Source of the DNA: Syncephalastrum monosporum B8922
Taxonomy: Eukaryota > Mucoromycota > Mucoromycetes > Mucorales > Syncephalastraceae
Length of the DNA stretch: 64,000 nt
Reading direction: 5' to 3'
Assembly: GCA_000697355.1 (NCBI GenBank)
Contig: JNEN01001206.1
Span: 1-64,000, forward strand
The position numbers and the translations under genes are program-made. This document shows, one piece after another, positions 11,337 through 23,347 of the stretch (positions within the stretch are counted from its first letter, which is position 1; each line of letters starts with the position of its first letter). Below the pieces are notes generated by a model that worked only from the letters and a program-made list of their open reading frames with translations, was not told where the DNA came from and did no database searches.

Positions 11337-11661
11337 TTAGCCAAGACCTACGGACTTGACCTTGTTGTTTTCGTCAACGTAGACGTTGAGACGTTCGGGA
11401 CGGTAATCCATGGTCATGACACCACCGGGTGGTAGAACTCGATGACTGCGGGGAAGATCCTTGGTATGAAAGATCTACGGGAGAAAAGAGGGACGTGCTC
11501 AGATTCCTGTCTTGCTACGGCATCTTTTAGCGAACCTGATCTGTGGAGAGCGACGATTCTTCACTGTCTTTGACTAAAGTCTTTCCAACAAGCTTCTGAG
11601 CCCAGCCATCACAGTCGGGCTGGCCGGGTTGGGCGGGCCGAAAGATATTCAAGTTGGCCAT
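11337..11661 (-). CDS. I78-family small peptidase inhibitor
   Basis: Small protein of 87 aa from two exons (11661-11536 and 11474-11337, intron 61 nt). The C-terminal exon reads DLPRSHRVLPPGGVMTMDYR, then PERLNVYVDENNKVKSVGLG, the hallmark of the I78 inhibitor family: a strained loop before the RPDRLNV-type strand and a final V..V.xG. The N-terminal exon carries a CDGWAQKLVGKTL helix, also family-typical. There is no signal peptide, so the protein is probably cytosolic and may protect against endogenous or leaking serine proteases; the target is inferred. The start is the ATG of MANLNIFRP; a longer upstream frame lacks a sensible start. The intron donor is GTTCGC, weaker than its neighbours. 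Confidence 0.78.
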
Positions 11662-12222
11662 GGTGGAAGGTAGAATAGAAAGGAAAAGGCAGATAAGTAA
11701 AACCTTGGCAACAAGCGTGTACTTCATGCAGCGAGCACAAAATGGTAAAAATGATTCGGTGGGCTGGATGACACGACCATGTCTGACTCTTTGATGACGT
11801 ATGTCGCTTACCATATTCGTTGCACCACCCTTTGTTTCCTTGTGCATCGGGGATCATCCAATACGGCACAGTATCACACCAAGATGTGCCATACAGCATA
11901 GCTGGCTCTCCTTGAAGACGTTACCATAGCGAAGCATAAAAAATAATGGCGATTATAACCCTCAAATAGCAGCATCTCATCATTTCACGGTACGTAATTT
12001 AGATTATATACGAAATGATAGTATCGTATTGCAAAAGATAATGGCATGTTATTTGTTTGTATATATGGAAGAAAAAGGAAATAAGATGACGTAAAATGTA
12101 TATGGTACAAAGACGAGAGAGTGAAGAGAAAGAAAAAAGGAGGAGAAGTATAGTATTTAGGAAAGGGGTTATCGATGCATGGTGCGATGTGCGTGTTTGC
12201 GAAGGTGCGTGTTCTTATGCTG
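11662..12222. other. Intergenic, promoter of I78 gene and 3' end of MIT gene
   Basis: No convincing gene. Contains the leader of the I78 inhibitor gene (minus) and, at the right, the AT-rich 3' flank of the MIT-domain gene with several ATAT-rich stretches suited to polyadenylation. Confidence 0.5.
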
Positions 12223-15181
12223 CTACTCGCATGTCCACTCCCGACTGCGCTTGATCCATTTGGAAAGAAGTATCTGGAAATCTTGGAGTACAAATCCGGC
12301 TACAACGCGGTTCAGCGTGTCCAAGCAAGTCTGGGATTTGGAGAGGACGTGGCTATGAAGCACCACCTTGTCAGCCGGGACACGTGTGATGCTTTCGGTA
12401 TATTGCGTCCGAAGCGTATCTGCCAAATGTCGATGTGTGAGCCAAGCGTATTCAACATCAGTCATACTCAGCCATAAATGATACTTACCGAGGATTTGGG
12501 CAGCAGAAAAGAGTTGAATGAGAGTATGGATATATGCGTGGTGTTTGCCTTCCCTGAATTACCATATGCAAGTCAATATACTACACAAGTGAGAGTGCCC
12601 GACCCATGATCTTTGATAAACTTACAATGTTCTGGAGTCTAGCTTCATCCGTTCAACGGATTTAGACAGTTTGCTGCTCCAGGACGCCAGCGAAGAGGCA
12701 GCAGAGGAATGATGCGTAGGAGAAGAATGCGTGACATGCTGTTGGGATGTGGAGTCTACATAAAAGTTCTTTGTTCGGCTGAGCTGCTCGAGAGTTGTTT
12801 CGAGCGCGGTCAACTCGCGACAGAGACCATTGGGGTCATGAGAATGTGTGGAGAGCCGATCCAAAGTATCAATGAGGAGTGTGCAGGTGGCAAGTTTGGC
12901 ATCCAGTGCGGGAAGCCGGACGTGCGTCTGATACCAAACTTGCCGGGGGACATGGATCCGCCGTGTGACATAGCCGCCGTGCTGCATGCATCGCAGTAGG
13001 CGCTGCATGACCGGCTCATCGCTACACCCTCCTTGCGGTTCTTCTGGCTCGCCTAAAAAGACACCGGGATCAGCCTTGTTGGTGCTCTTAGGCTTGGGTG
13101 CCTCAAAAGCAGCAAAGGATGCTCCGGTAGGTGATGTCGGAGACGAGCAAGTTGAGCCTGACATAATACTGACTCTATCGGACGTATCAACCGATGAAGG
13201 CTGTTTGGTGGCGCGCCGCGAATGTGACCGCCAAAAGGATGATAGTGATGCGGTTGGTGTGGGTGATACGGGTTCCATGGAACCGATCGATATCCGCTTG
13301 CCATGTTTGCTCTTGGTAGACGAAGAGGGTGATAACGGCCAGGCTTCTTGGGAACCTGTTTTCTTCAGGGACTGACCTCCAAATGAAGATTTTTTGGCAA
13401 GGCTCTGTTTGCGTGAGTGTGATGTGGGTGGTGGTGATCGTGACCGGGCGCGTTCTTTGAGTGATGGTGACTTTGGGGAGCTTTCCTTGCGAGAAGGAGG
13501 CGGAGAGGACGGTCTCCGATGCTGTTGCTGTTGCTGTGAATGGAGTTCCTGCTGCTTTTCCTTGATTGATGCGGGTGGAGATGCTGGTCGTTGAAGTTGC
13601 TGCGGGACCTCGGTTGTGTACTCCTTGCTGCTTTTATCCTTGTTGCTGTTCAGGAGCGAGGTATAGGTGGAGGACTGATAAAGTAGGTCTGACGAGCCAA
13701 AGTTGAAGTAATCGTCATTGGATGAAGTCTCAACGACTGGCAGTGGGAGTGAAGGCGGCAGCGGCGGTAACGGATCCTCCTCTTCATCTTCCCCGTGCTG
13801 GTGTGGGGCCTCGTCGGTGAAATCAGACGAATGACGATTCTTACTGCGAGAGCCTATTAATTGAACAAAATTGCACCGTAAGTTTTTCAGTGATATTAGC
13901 GCCGTTGTCAATAAGATAATTTACCAACAGCAGCCGAACGCCATGATTTGGCGGATCGACCGAGACCAGCAATAGGCGTGCTGCGTGACGATTTCGGCGT
14001 GGGTGCTAAACTATGCATAGACGGATTGGAATGCTTGGTGAGGCGTGTCTGAGAGCGTTTGGCAAACATGTTTGAAAAGATGGAGCCCGGGGTATTGATT
14101 CGCGTGGACTCGGTGGTGTGGGTGGATAGACAGTCTTGCTGCAAGTAGGAGACGGGGGTAGCTGGCTGTGAGTTGTAGTCTTGAGAGGCCAGCGAATCAT
14201 TGACGAGTGACGGAGGGCGAGAAGGCTTCTTGGAGCGTCGGTTTAAGCGCCAGGTGGATGTCATTTCTTCTGTGATGGTTTGTAACATGGTTGGATCTGT
14301 CACTTGTTCGCCTGTTTGCTCCGATAATGTACGGATGCGATCGGTATAGGAGTCGTGCTACGGGGATGAAAAGCGAGAAAAAGAAAGGAAGAAAAGTGAT
14401 CTGGATAAGCGACCGAAAATGAAAGATGCAATAAAAGACGCACGCTCGGGACCCCTGCCACCTCTCCCCTTTCGCTCGCACTTGTCACTTGCCATCATGT
14501 TCAAGATGCTCCTCTCCCATTTTCCTAACCCCACCTTACTTACCTTACGTATCTTACCCTGCCCTACCGCATTCTACCGTGGGGCCCACCCATCATCACC
14601 TTTTATGCATCCACCCTGCGGCCCGAACCATGTCATCCTCACCGACATCGAAACAGGAAGAAAAATGAACCCCTACACATGCATCCGCAGCCATACCCAT
14701 ACTCATATACTCTACGCTCTATACTCTATGCTCCATGCTCCATGCTCTACGCTCCATGCTCTACGCTCTACAACCTCGATCTATACGCGCCCTCAGACAC
14801 ACCATCACGCTCATGCATGCACACTCGCGTACAAAAGAAAAAAAAAGGAGAAACAAGTATACGTACGATTTTGCATAAGCGCGCCAAATCATCGGTGTCT
14901 GTTTCCTCAGTGAAGACCTTGCGGAGCAGTTCGACTGCCTCGACATAAGCATGCATCGCATCGTGAGGGTTGCCCGTCGAGTCATACAGGACTGCCACGT
15001 TTGCCTTTTCGAGTGCTGCTTCGAGTGTGGTGGGTACGACTGACGAAGGCTCAGGTCGATGATGGGTGTCGTCGTCTTTGCCGGCAGAAGGCGGCTGTTT
15101 GCTCTTGCTCTTATCGGTCAGGCGAGTCAGGCTTCGGTTCATATGACGGTAGCCTCGAAAGAAGCTACTCTTCTTGTCCAT
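12223..15181 (-). CDS. MIT-domain protein with long disordered region
   Basis: Five exons on the minus strand (15181-14867, 14357-13925, 13853-12626, 12553-12489, 12419-12223) give 745 aa. Residues about 50-125 form an MIT three-helix domain (TLEAALEKANVAVLYDSTGN, then AYVEAVELLRKVF and SYTDRIRTLSEQ), split by the 509-nt first intron. MIT domains bind ESCRT-III tails, so a role in endosomal sorting or membrane remodelling is likely. The middle is Ser/Pro/Arg-rich and low in complexity. The last ~200 residues are again folded and helical (PVMQRLLRCMQHGGYVTRRI, then LPALDAKLATCTLL) and end with DFQILLSKWIKRSREW. I do not recognise a yeast namesake. The 3' exon is joined by a 69-nt intron that removes an in-frame stop. 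Confidence 0.8.
14707..14771. repeat. CTCTACGCTCYATG-type tandem repeat in MIT-gene intron 1
   Basis: Imperfect array of CTCTATG, CTCCATG and CTCTACG heptamers in the oversized first intron of the MIT-domain gene. Units are 7 nt and alternate between the three variants, suggesting slippage growth. Confidence 0.8.
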
Positions 15182-18100
15182 GCCGCAAGAGATGACGGAA
15201 GGAGTGGAAGGGTGAAAAGGATAAAGTGAGGGGAGGGGGATTGTGCCTTAAAAACGTAAGCCCATGCCCAGGGTCGAAACAGAATCGGAGGAGGGCACCA
15301 GCGGTAGAGAGAAGCGAAGGCTGAGAGAAAGTAACCTACAATTCCTTGTCCATTGAGTCCTCGCATACCAGCATTTCGATTCGTCTTGATGAAGACATAC
15401 CAGATGCAACGGAAAAATAGGGTAGTAAAGAAGAACACTCAGAATAATTTGAACCAGAACGGATATAATGATGACGATGCTGTTCCAAGTCTGTCTGTGT
15501 CGGCGACTGACTCTGTCGCTGTGCTTTTTTTGCAATATTAATTTGATGCTGCAGGAAGCGAGGCGAGTACACCCGCTTTTGCCGAGCGAACCATCGCTTG
15601 TGTAACCCTTTCATTGGGTCACAGTTCATTTCAAGAAGAATGGGATGCAGCAGTCGATCTTCCCGCGCAACGCACACACGCAACACATCCCATCCACCCC
15701 ATCCCACGCATTTGCAAACGTATACCATTCACCCGTCCCGCTCCCTCGGCCTATTTCTCTTTCGTTTTGCCACCCCACCTATTCTATTCCACTCACTCTT
15801 TGGGTCTTCCTATTTATCTACCGCGCTTGACTAAATTCTGACTTTTTTTTTTTCACTGCTGCAGTTGCCGCGCTCTTTCTACCTTCTTTTTTTGCATGCG
15901 CACGTGGCCTGAGTAAGCGGCTTTTCGTTCATTCTCTTCCTGTCGCGTGTGATGCTGACTGACTTCCATCTCTTTCTAAATCCATGTCGGCACCACGCGA
16001 GCTCCTATTGCCGCGCACGCATCTTGATCTTCATTCCTTGCTGGGTTCCAGAAAGCAAGATAAATTGCTACACAACGACGGCAGCTGAAAAAGTGAGGCA
16101 ATAATGGAGCAAAGAAAGTTTGGCAACCTAGATCCATCACCTATGGCCCAGGTAATAGGACTAGTATTATAACTTGGGCTCTGGACTCTCTATTTCGCTA
16201 CCTAATTATAGCCCGAGCAGCACATCACAACCTATCAAGGCAGGGATCGACCCTTGTTGCGCAAGGACAGAAAAAAGTCTGGACATCATAATGACAACAA
16301 GTAAAACACAATGACTACACTGGTGGATAGGCTCCGGAGGAGGGAGAAATTTAGTATAAACCACGAGTAAAACCTGAAATGAAAAGAAGTGCAGGTGCAC
16401 ACACAGTATTTTAGCACAGACAGGCAGTAAGTGATCATTGATCAGATCCAGGGTGATATGGCAGTTGCGGCAAAGTGTGCACTCGCATTTCAAAACTGCT
16501 CGCGCGTTCCAACGTGGGTGCACATCCTTTTTTTTCGGTTTTTTTTTTTGTGATGCTAGAGCCAGGCACCCAAAAAAACGTGGCCTCTTTGAATATATTT
16601 TATCCGCTTCAGGGCACAGGTCGGTGGATTGTAATGAATGCACTTTTTTTTTTTTGGGGGGGAGAGCGGGGAACGCGCGAGCAAGATAGGCTACTCCCTG
16701 CTGTTTTGCTGCGGTTGTAGGCCCGACAAAAATCCATAATGGTTCAAACGCGCGCGCGCGAGCGAGCGGGCAGCTACGTGTACCATACCCTATACTATAA
16801 CAGTGATGCATCGGATGTGCGTGTGGGTTGGGTGCGGATCGGTGGACCGCCTCTTACGTATGCAAGTCTGTTCGTTTAGGCTCTTTCTTTTTCCCTGAAG
16901 TTGCCCCTGGGCCCCTTCATCCCCTTGTTCCCCTGGGGAATATTTTCATTATCATAGCATAGGGGAGCCCAGGTCACATATGAAAAAAGATAGGTGTGAT
17001 GTACGTATACGTTTTGGGTGTGTGTCATGTTGGGCGCAAAGGATGTTGCACAGCTTACGCACTCTGTGGCATCGACACACATAAAAAAGGTTTGCCATGA
17101 GAATATCTCTTGATAAGGGAAGTGCCGATCAGTGCGGAACCGTTGCACATAACTGTCCATCGACGAAACACTGCTGATCGCCAGATGCCCGGAACTCAAG
17201 AGCCGAGAAAAAAAACGCCAAGACGCTCTTTAGGCCATCGCCCGTCAACAAACCACGAGTCATTCTCAATAAAATACTCATTCCGACCCTATACGTCAAA
17301 AGAAAGGACAATGTAATGACGCTTAATCTTGAATTCGTAACGATAAGCGAGGAGGGGTGCTGCAGTGTAACTTCCATGAGGTGATGGTTGTGCGCTTTGA
17401 CGGTAATCTCTGTATTCGGTTTGAGTACAATAACAACAACACAGAAAGTATGCTACATTGAACTGCTCCACGTATCAAGCACAAAGCGAGCAAAAGAGGG
17501 AAAGGAGTAAGGGATGAGAACGTAGTGGTGCACGCAACAGCGTGCGTTTGTGTGTGTGGTGTTGGTGAAAAAATGTGATGAATAGCCTGTTTTGATGAGA
17601 GGCAGCCGGCCGGGTTTCTTTTTTCGTCTAATTTCCGGGGCAACCGTCCTCGCTTTTCTTTTGGGCTAGTCATAAGTCTTATACACTTTTTACTGCTGCT
17701 CATCGGCTCGGACATCCGCAGAAGGGGGAGATTTTGCAGCGGCGAAAGACAATTTTCGCGCGAAAAGCTTGGATACACAAAGACCAGAAACCTAAACTAT
17801 CCAGCGCTGAACCAATCCCTAGCTGAGGATCTGCAACCATATCACTGAAACTGAACCGCCGCTACCCTTTCTCGTATTTGTCTTGCTACAAGAAAAATAA
17901 AGACAGACAAAGCAGGGAGCACTACCATTCGCAGCTGGATGTGTCGCGACTGGAAAGTCCCCATTCTGTTTTCATTTGCCGTGTTTCTTTTGCGTATCCG
18001 CACCGACAAAGGAAATTAAAAAAAAATTTCAAGTGCAAGCTTTTTTTTGCTGGAACACGAAAATAAAAACCCATCGGTTTAACGACATTTTCACTTTTTT

Positions 18101-18270
18101 TTTCTCTCTTTTCTTCTGTCGTCTGTGCTTCTTCTCCTACTTTTACTTCTCTACATTCCTTCTGTGGATTTTTTTTTCTTTTTTTTTTGTACAAACTTTT
18201 TTTTTCTCTTTTTCATACATATCTTCTTCTCCCCTTCCCTTCCCCTTCAAACATTCACACGCCAATTGCC
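15182..18270. promoter_or_regulatory. 3 kb divergent control region of MIT gene and APSES gene
   Basis: Separates the MIT-domain gene (minus) from the APSES regulator (plus). The last ~400 bp are strongly pyrimidine-rich on the plus strand (runs of T and CTTC) and end 60 bp before the APSES ATG, as expected for a long leader. It also holds a CG dinucleotide run (16746-16760), long T runs (15843-15853, 16529-16549, 16641-16655) and many short frames, none with a domain. Long complex upstream regions are usual for StuA/Efg1-type regulators. Confidence 0.5.
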
Positions 18271-19842
18271 ATGTATGCCTACAATTCGTACTACGGCAGT
18301 TCCTCGCCGACTTCCAACAACTATACATACCACGCGCAGCATCCACAGCAAATACAACATCAGCAGCACCAGCAGGCAGCCCAGGTGGCCGCCGCTCCTG
18401 CTTCAACTGCTTCCTCGTCCCAGCAACTCGGTGGCGGTCCGATCCAGGTCATGACCTGGAACCCGCCCTTCAGTGCTTTTCCAACCCAGCATCCGATGCA
18501 GCAGCATCCAACTCAGCAGCAGCAGCAGCAGCAGCAATCCCAGCATCATCAGCGAGAACATAAACCCGCACATACCATCTATCAACATCATCAGCAGCAG
18601 CATGTGCCACCTCCTCCGCCCACGTCTGTCCTACCTCCAGTGCCACCGCCCGCGCAGCCCTTTAAGCTCACGACCTCTTTTTGGGAAGATGAGGGCACCG
18701 TGTGCTTCCAGGTGGATGCGCGGAACACTAGTGTCGCACGGCGTCAAGGTAATAATTAATTCATTTGATTTGGAAACAACAGATCCCGAAAATAACTCAT
18801 TCGAAAACCCATCAATTTATATTAATACTCCCCCCGATAGATAACGACATGGTGAACGGCACCAAGCTTTTAAATGTTGTGGGCATGTCCCGTGGCAAGC
18901 GTGATGGCATCTTGAAGAACGAGCCTGGTCGCGTCGTCGTCAAGGTGGGCGCAATGCACTTGAAGGGTGTATGGTAAGCATGAAAACCCAACAGCTGGTA
19001 CACCTGCTGTGTCAAAAATAGATGTCAGTGATTGACATATTCATGTATCACAGGATTACAATCTCTCGTGCAAAGCTCCTGGCAAAGCAGTACAAGATTT
19101 TTGAGCTACTGCACCCACTTTTTGTGGATGATCCTGCGATGTACTTCTATATGGCGCCACCGCCCCCTATCCTGCCCCCTGGGTACATGTTTCCGTTCCA
19201 ACCCCCGCAGTTCGCAGAGCCACCCGTACCACCTCATCACCATCCTCAGCAGCATCAGCAGCAGCATCAACAGCACCACCAGCCAGATCGCCGCTCAAGT
19301 ATGTATCTCTATACACACATACGCCATCCACAGAGGACGCGTACGTCGCATGCAAATGAATGGAATTGTACTTACTTTTTTGTTTATTTGTTTGTCCCTG
19401 TACAGTCATCTCGCATCGGAGCTCAATGGCATCAGTCCCGTCCGTGCCATCGATGTTGCCTGAGCAGCCTGTATTCAACTACGATTCTTCTGCGGCGAAC
19501 GGTGGTGGCAATGGCAGCGGCGTGCTGGCAGCGCCCCCACACCATCCGTATGCAGCAGCAACAGTAGAAGAGACATCACCTCAGCAGGCTTTCTTCCCTC
19601 AAGGAGCATATACGTTTGACATGGATATGCAGTCCGCGAACCACAGTCTTCTGGACTACGCCAGCCGAGCGGGCGGTTCGTCATCCGGCTTGTCCGGTAT
19701 TACGACCGCTTCCGACTCTGCGCCCAACACGCCTCAGCAGTACTATCACCAGGCATCCCATCTTTACGATGATACCCCGCAACCATCTCATATTCTCCAG
19801 GGATATCCCATCTACAACAAGCAGCAGGAGTCTAATTGGTAA
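18271..19842 (+). CDS. APSES-domain transcription factor (StuA/Efg1/Sok2 type)
   Basis: Nuclear DNA-binding regulator of fungal development and morphogenesis. Four exons (18271-18748, 18841-18973, 19054-19298, 19406-19842) encode 430 aa. The APSES domain spans about residues 130-235: [19 protein letters not shown], then [20 protein letters not shown], then [18 protein letters not shown], ending in LLHPLFV. The residues that define the family (NGTKLLN, GMHLKGVW-like) are intact. Both flanks are Gln/His/Pro-rich and low complexity (poly-Gln at 18509-18537), typical activation-type tails. The start is the first ATG after a long pyrimidine-rich leader. The StuA group is assigned by the DNA-binding domain; orthology to one named gene cannot be settled here. 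Confidence 0.93.
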
Positions 19843-22239
19843 TTTCGCTTTCTTGCGCCGTTTGCGTGGAACTGAAGTGAGCCGGCTCACTCGTCTCACA
19901 CCTCGAGGCTAAAAGAAAAAATCACAAAAAGGATCCCCGACTTCTGCTTCTTCTGAACTTTTTTCATACCATCATCTTTTTTACTACCCCCCCTTATCTT
20001 CGTCTACTTTCTTTAAATCGAAAATCTTAATGCCCGATCCCTATGAATACCAACATTTTCACTGCGAACCTCCCTTTGTTCCTGACTCCCTTCCCTTCAT
20101 TCCATTCCCAAACACACATCCTGCTTTTTGCCCGGCAGCTTTGTACTTTATCCGCCATTTTTGTATTACCCTCTCTAGGCGTTTTAATGGACTTTGAACC
20201 ACGCCTTTCGAATTTAGCCTGACGTCTGTCTGTCTATCTGTATAACCCTTTATAATGCTGAACCATCTTCATTTTGAATGCCTGTAAGAGAAAATTGTGA
20301 GAATGCCTATAGTTTCCTAGGGTCAATATCTACCATTGGTGGCCATTGTTATCCCACTTCGACAATAGCCTTACTAGTGAGGCCATGCGAAAGGTATACT
20401 CCAGAATATCAAAATAACAAAAGTTGTGGAAGTATGAGATAATTCGACATACTGGAAAGCTTCGAATTCAATCGACAAACCAATCTAGGTATCTATAACT
20501 CTCTGCCTGCCAATAGGCGTTCTTCATCTGTCAAAATTATACAGGCCGGATATTCAAAGTTGTATATCAGCTTGCTATGGTTACCATGCTCCACTCATTC
20601 CAAGGGATGCTGAAGCTGCAGCTATTGATGCAAAGTCAGTAGCTGCGACTCTGGATTCGGTAGTATAGTTCATTGCTTGCCAAGGTGGCAGCACTGTGTC
20701 GCTCGGGGGTCAACATGAGTACTCACTGGCTAAAATGCAGTATCGTACTGTATGGATTAGCGAGTCATTGCCTTGACAGGTACAGATGCCCAGTGGTATT
20801 GGGTCATGTTTGGACATACAATAGTATACGAGGGAGCGCTGCCATCCCTCTCTATCAGACTTTCTTAAAGAAGCAGAGAGATGTTTCTCACAAGCCCTGT
20901 TAGGCAAGACTCTGACAAGGCCCCGAAGATAGCGTTAAACTGATAGCGAGGGGCACTAAATACACACCAAGGGCTTGACGAGCACCCGAGCTACTACTCC
21001 CGCTCATGATACAATGAACATATACGACTTTACACCGAGAGCCTAAGTAAATGATACAACCATCCCAAAAGAGCGCCTTAACAAGACTAAGTATGCAGAC
21101 TGGTGTCGCAATATTCCACGCGAAAAATATCGGCGCGTCCACCATAGCGACGCTATCATAGTGTCTTGTATGCCTTTCTGTTTTGTTTGTTCTCTTCAGA
21201 ATATATCTTTCGGATGTCATGCCTATGGTATGGGCTAAGAGTATAAGCTGAAATGGGCGGTATAGTCGTCGCTCTGCCACCAACTACGGGACTCTTGCCC
21301 CAATGGCACTAACAGTAGTTCATACAAAATGCAGAGAGAAATATGGTTCGTTGTATTCTGTCTTCTGCGCTGAGCCGGACTTTTCGTCTGACCTGGATAA
21401 CTTGCTCCTTATCGTTTTGTTTTCCTTTAATGTCTCTCCTCTTAAATAGTTTTCTCGGTCCTCTTTCCTTCTCGTCGACATACGATCGGGATATATACGA
21501 AACGGAAACATGTCAACTGATTCAAGTGTCGCAAGCGTTTTTCTTACTCCTTTCGTGCCTTTTGTCCTGCCTGCCCCCAGCGCCCTGTTGTCGGCAGATG
21601 CTCATGTCTCATGTATACTCGAACGTAGCATACACTGCAACGGTATACAAAGTATTCGTATAGGTGAGCAACAGATCCTAGAAAGCCCTCCGTGGGCTGG
21701 TTCGTTTGTGCTCTTTCACTCGCGTAACGAAAGCGCCTCATGCAACACATTTTTCGATCGGGATAAAGCTCTCTCTCTCTTGAACTGCACGATTTCTTAG
21801 CTTTCACTGCAAGACGTACAGCGAGATGGTCGGGAACAGTTGATATGCATTGAGAACAGTAGCGAAAGGAGGGAACTTGGATACCCAACTCGCTCATTTG
21901 CGCGCGCATTTTGGTGTGACAGGTGCCCCGGGTCATTCAATTGTACAACAACAGCTGATGTTTGTTTTTGACCAAAAATTTAGGTGCCAAAAAGGATAAA
22001 CTAAACAAGAGTGACAAAGGCAATAAAAAAAGAAAGAAAATGGAAGAGAGAGAAATGTGTACATGCTACTTATGTATAAAAAGAACCAAAAGAGAGAAAG
22101 AGAAGAGAGAGGTATTTGAAAATGGATGTGGTATGTATATCCTCTCGTATGAAATATGTCGTAAAGGTTATGTTTGTGTGTTTGTGTGTGTGTGAGTGAG
22201 ACTTTTGAATGATCAGTTGAATGGAACGAATGTCCAGCT
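19843..22239. other. Intergenic 2.4 kb, convergent ends
   Basis: 3' flank of the APSES gene and 3' flank of the small IPIIDP-motif gene. Contains only short frames without family motifs. A TG/GTGTGA microsatellite lies at 22170-22200. No RNA gene or transposon seen. Confidence 0.5.
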
Positions 22240-22682
22240 TCATCGGACTGAGACGTCATACTGGAAGACTTGTCCGGTTGAAGGATCCACGATAGGGATA
22301 ACTCGGCTAGGTAATGGCCAGGGAGCTTTGCTGGGAACAGCAACGGGGGTCATGTTGGCGGGATCAATGATGGGGATAGCACGGCGAGAGGCAGAGGGTG
22401 GGGATGTGCGTGGGGAGGACTGCGGCGATATCCGTTGCTGGATACGCTGACGGTGCTCGATGATCTTTTTATGGGGGAAGAAAAGGGATTGATATGTGAG
22501 GACACCCAGGAAGCAACAAGAGAAACGAGAATAGAGAAAAAATAGTCTCATGAACGAGGAAGAATATTAGTACTCACTTCTTCTTCGCAGCTTCGAATGG
22601 GGCAGAAGTCATCATCGTCGTAGAAATTTCGAGCTAGTTCGTGCTGTGTCTTGAACTGCTCTAGCCGTGAAGGCATCATCAT
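22240..22682 (-). CDS. Small hypothetical protein with IPIIDP/IPIVDP motifs
   Basis: Two exons (22682-22578 and 22464-22240) give 109 aa starting at three consecutive Met codons. The first exon encodes QHELARNFYDDDDFCPI, the second a helix IIEHRQRIQQRI, a Ser/Pro linker, and then two similar peptides, RRAIPIIDPANMTPVAVP and SRVIPIVDPSTGQVF. Short I-P-I-[IV]-[DN]-P segments occur in the disordered N-termini of eIF4G-type proteins, so an mRNA or translation partner is possible, but I do not recognise the family. Upstream, the frame stays open for 25 codons with no ATG. The leader holds a short upstream ORF (22787-22761, 8 codons). Gene structure is well supported by splice signals; function is unknown. 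Confidence 0.65.
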
Positions 22683-23347
22683 GGGCGTGGACGCTGCCGA
22701 TGAAAAGTCCGTGGGTGAGTGAGCCACACGGTTCTTTCTGAAGACAGAGAATGATGATTACTACTCACTGGATGCGCTGGTATTCATGCTTGGGGAGTGA
22801 TGCTTTTAATGAATGAAGGTAAGAAAGAGAGTAAGAAGTTGATGGGCACAGGCGAAAAAGGTTCTGATATAAAAAAAGAAGAACGAGGAGTTGGGGACTG
22901 CTGGGGCGAGGACAGAGTTTAATAGGCTGTACACTCGTTATGCATGGTTGTGAGTGATTGGCTGCCAACCGCTCTTTCGATAGTTACACACGCCGGTTTG
23001 TGCGCGCGAGGACCCTTTTGGTTTAGCGCCGCACTATTCCTTTTAGAGTAGCTCGCCCTTGCCCTCTTGTCTCTTCCAATTTACGCATTTTTGTTGTTTC
23101 ACCCACGAATCTACGCTCAAGAAAAGAGATTAAAGACGATCTTATACACTCATCTGCTGCATCTTTATAAATGTTACAGAAAGGAAGTACAATTGAAACA
23201 TAGGTCCAATATCGGATGACAAAATAGGTTGGTGTTGTGCCGTGTACCTTAGTGGGGCGCAGTGAAACGATTATTTTCCCGAATGATCAGCAAACGGCTT
23301 CATATCGTATTATGATGCAATGAAGCGCCCTCTCATCTCATTAAACA
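22683..23347. other. Intergenic, promoter of small IPIIDP gene
   Basis: Leader and promoter of the minus-strand IPIIDP-motif gene, including the 8-codon upstream ORF at 22761-22787, then the 3' flank of the eIF2B gamma gene. GTGCGCGCGAGG lies near 23000. No further gene seen. Confidence 0.5.

Noticed and set aside
16206..17778. Genes in the long region upstream of the APSES factor
   Set aside because: Frames of 80-200 codons lack start context, splice partners and motifs; composition fits regulatory leader DNA.
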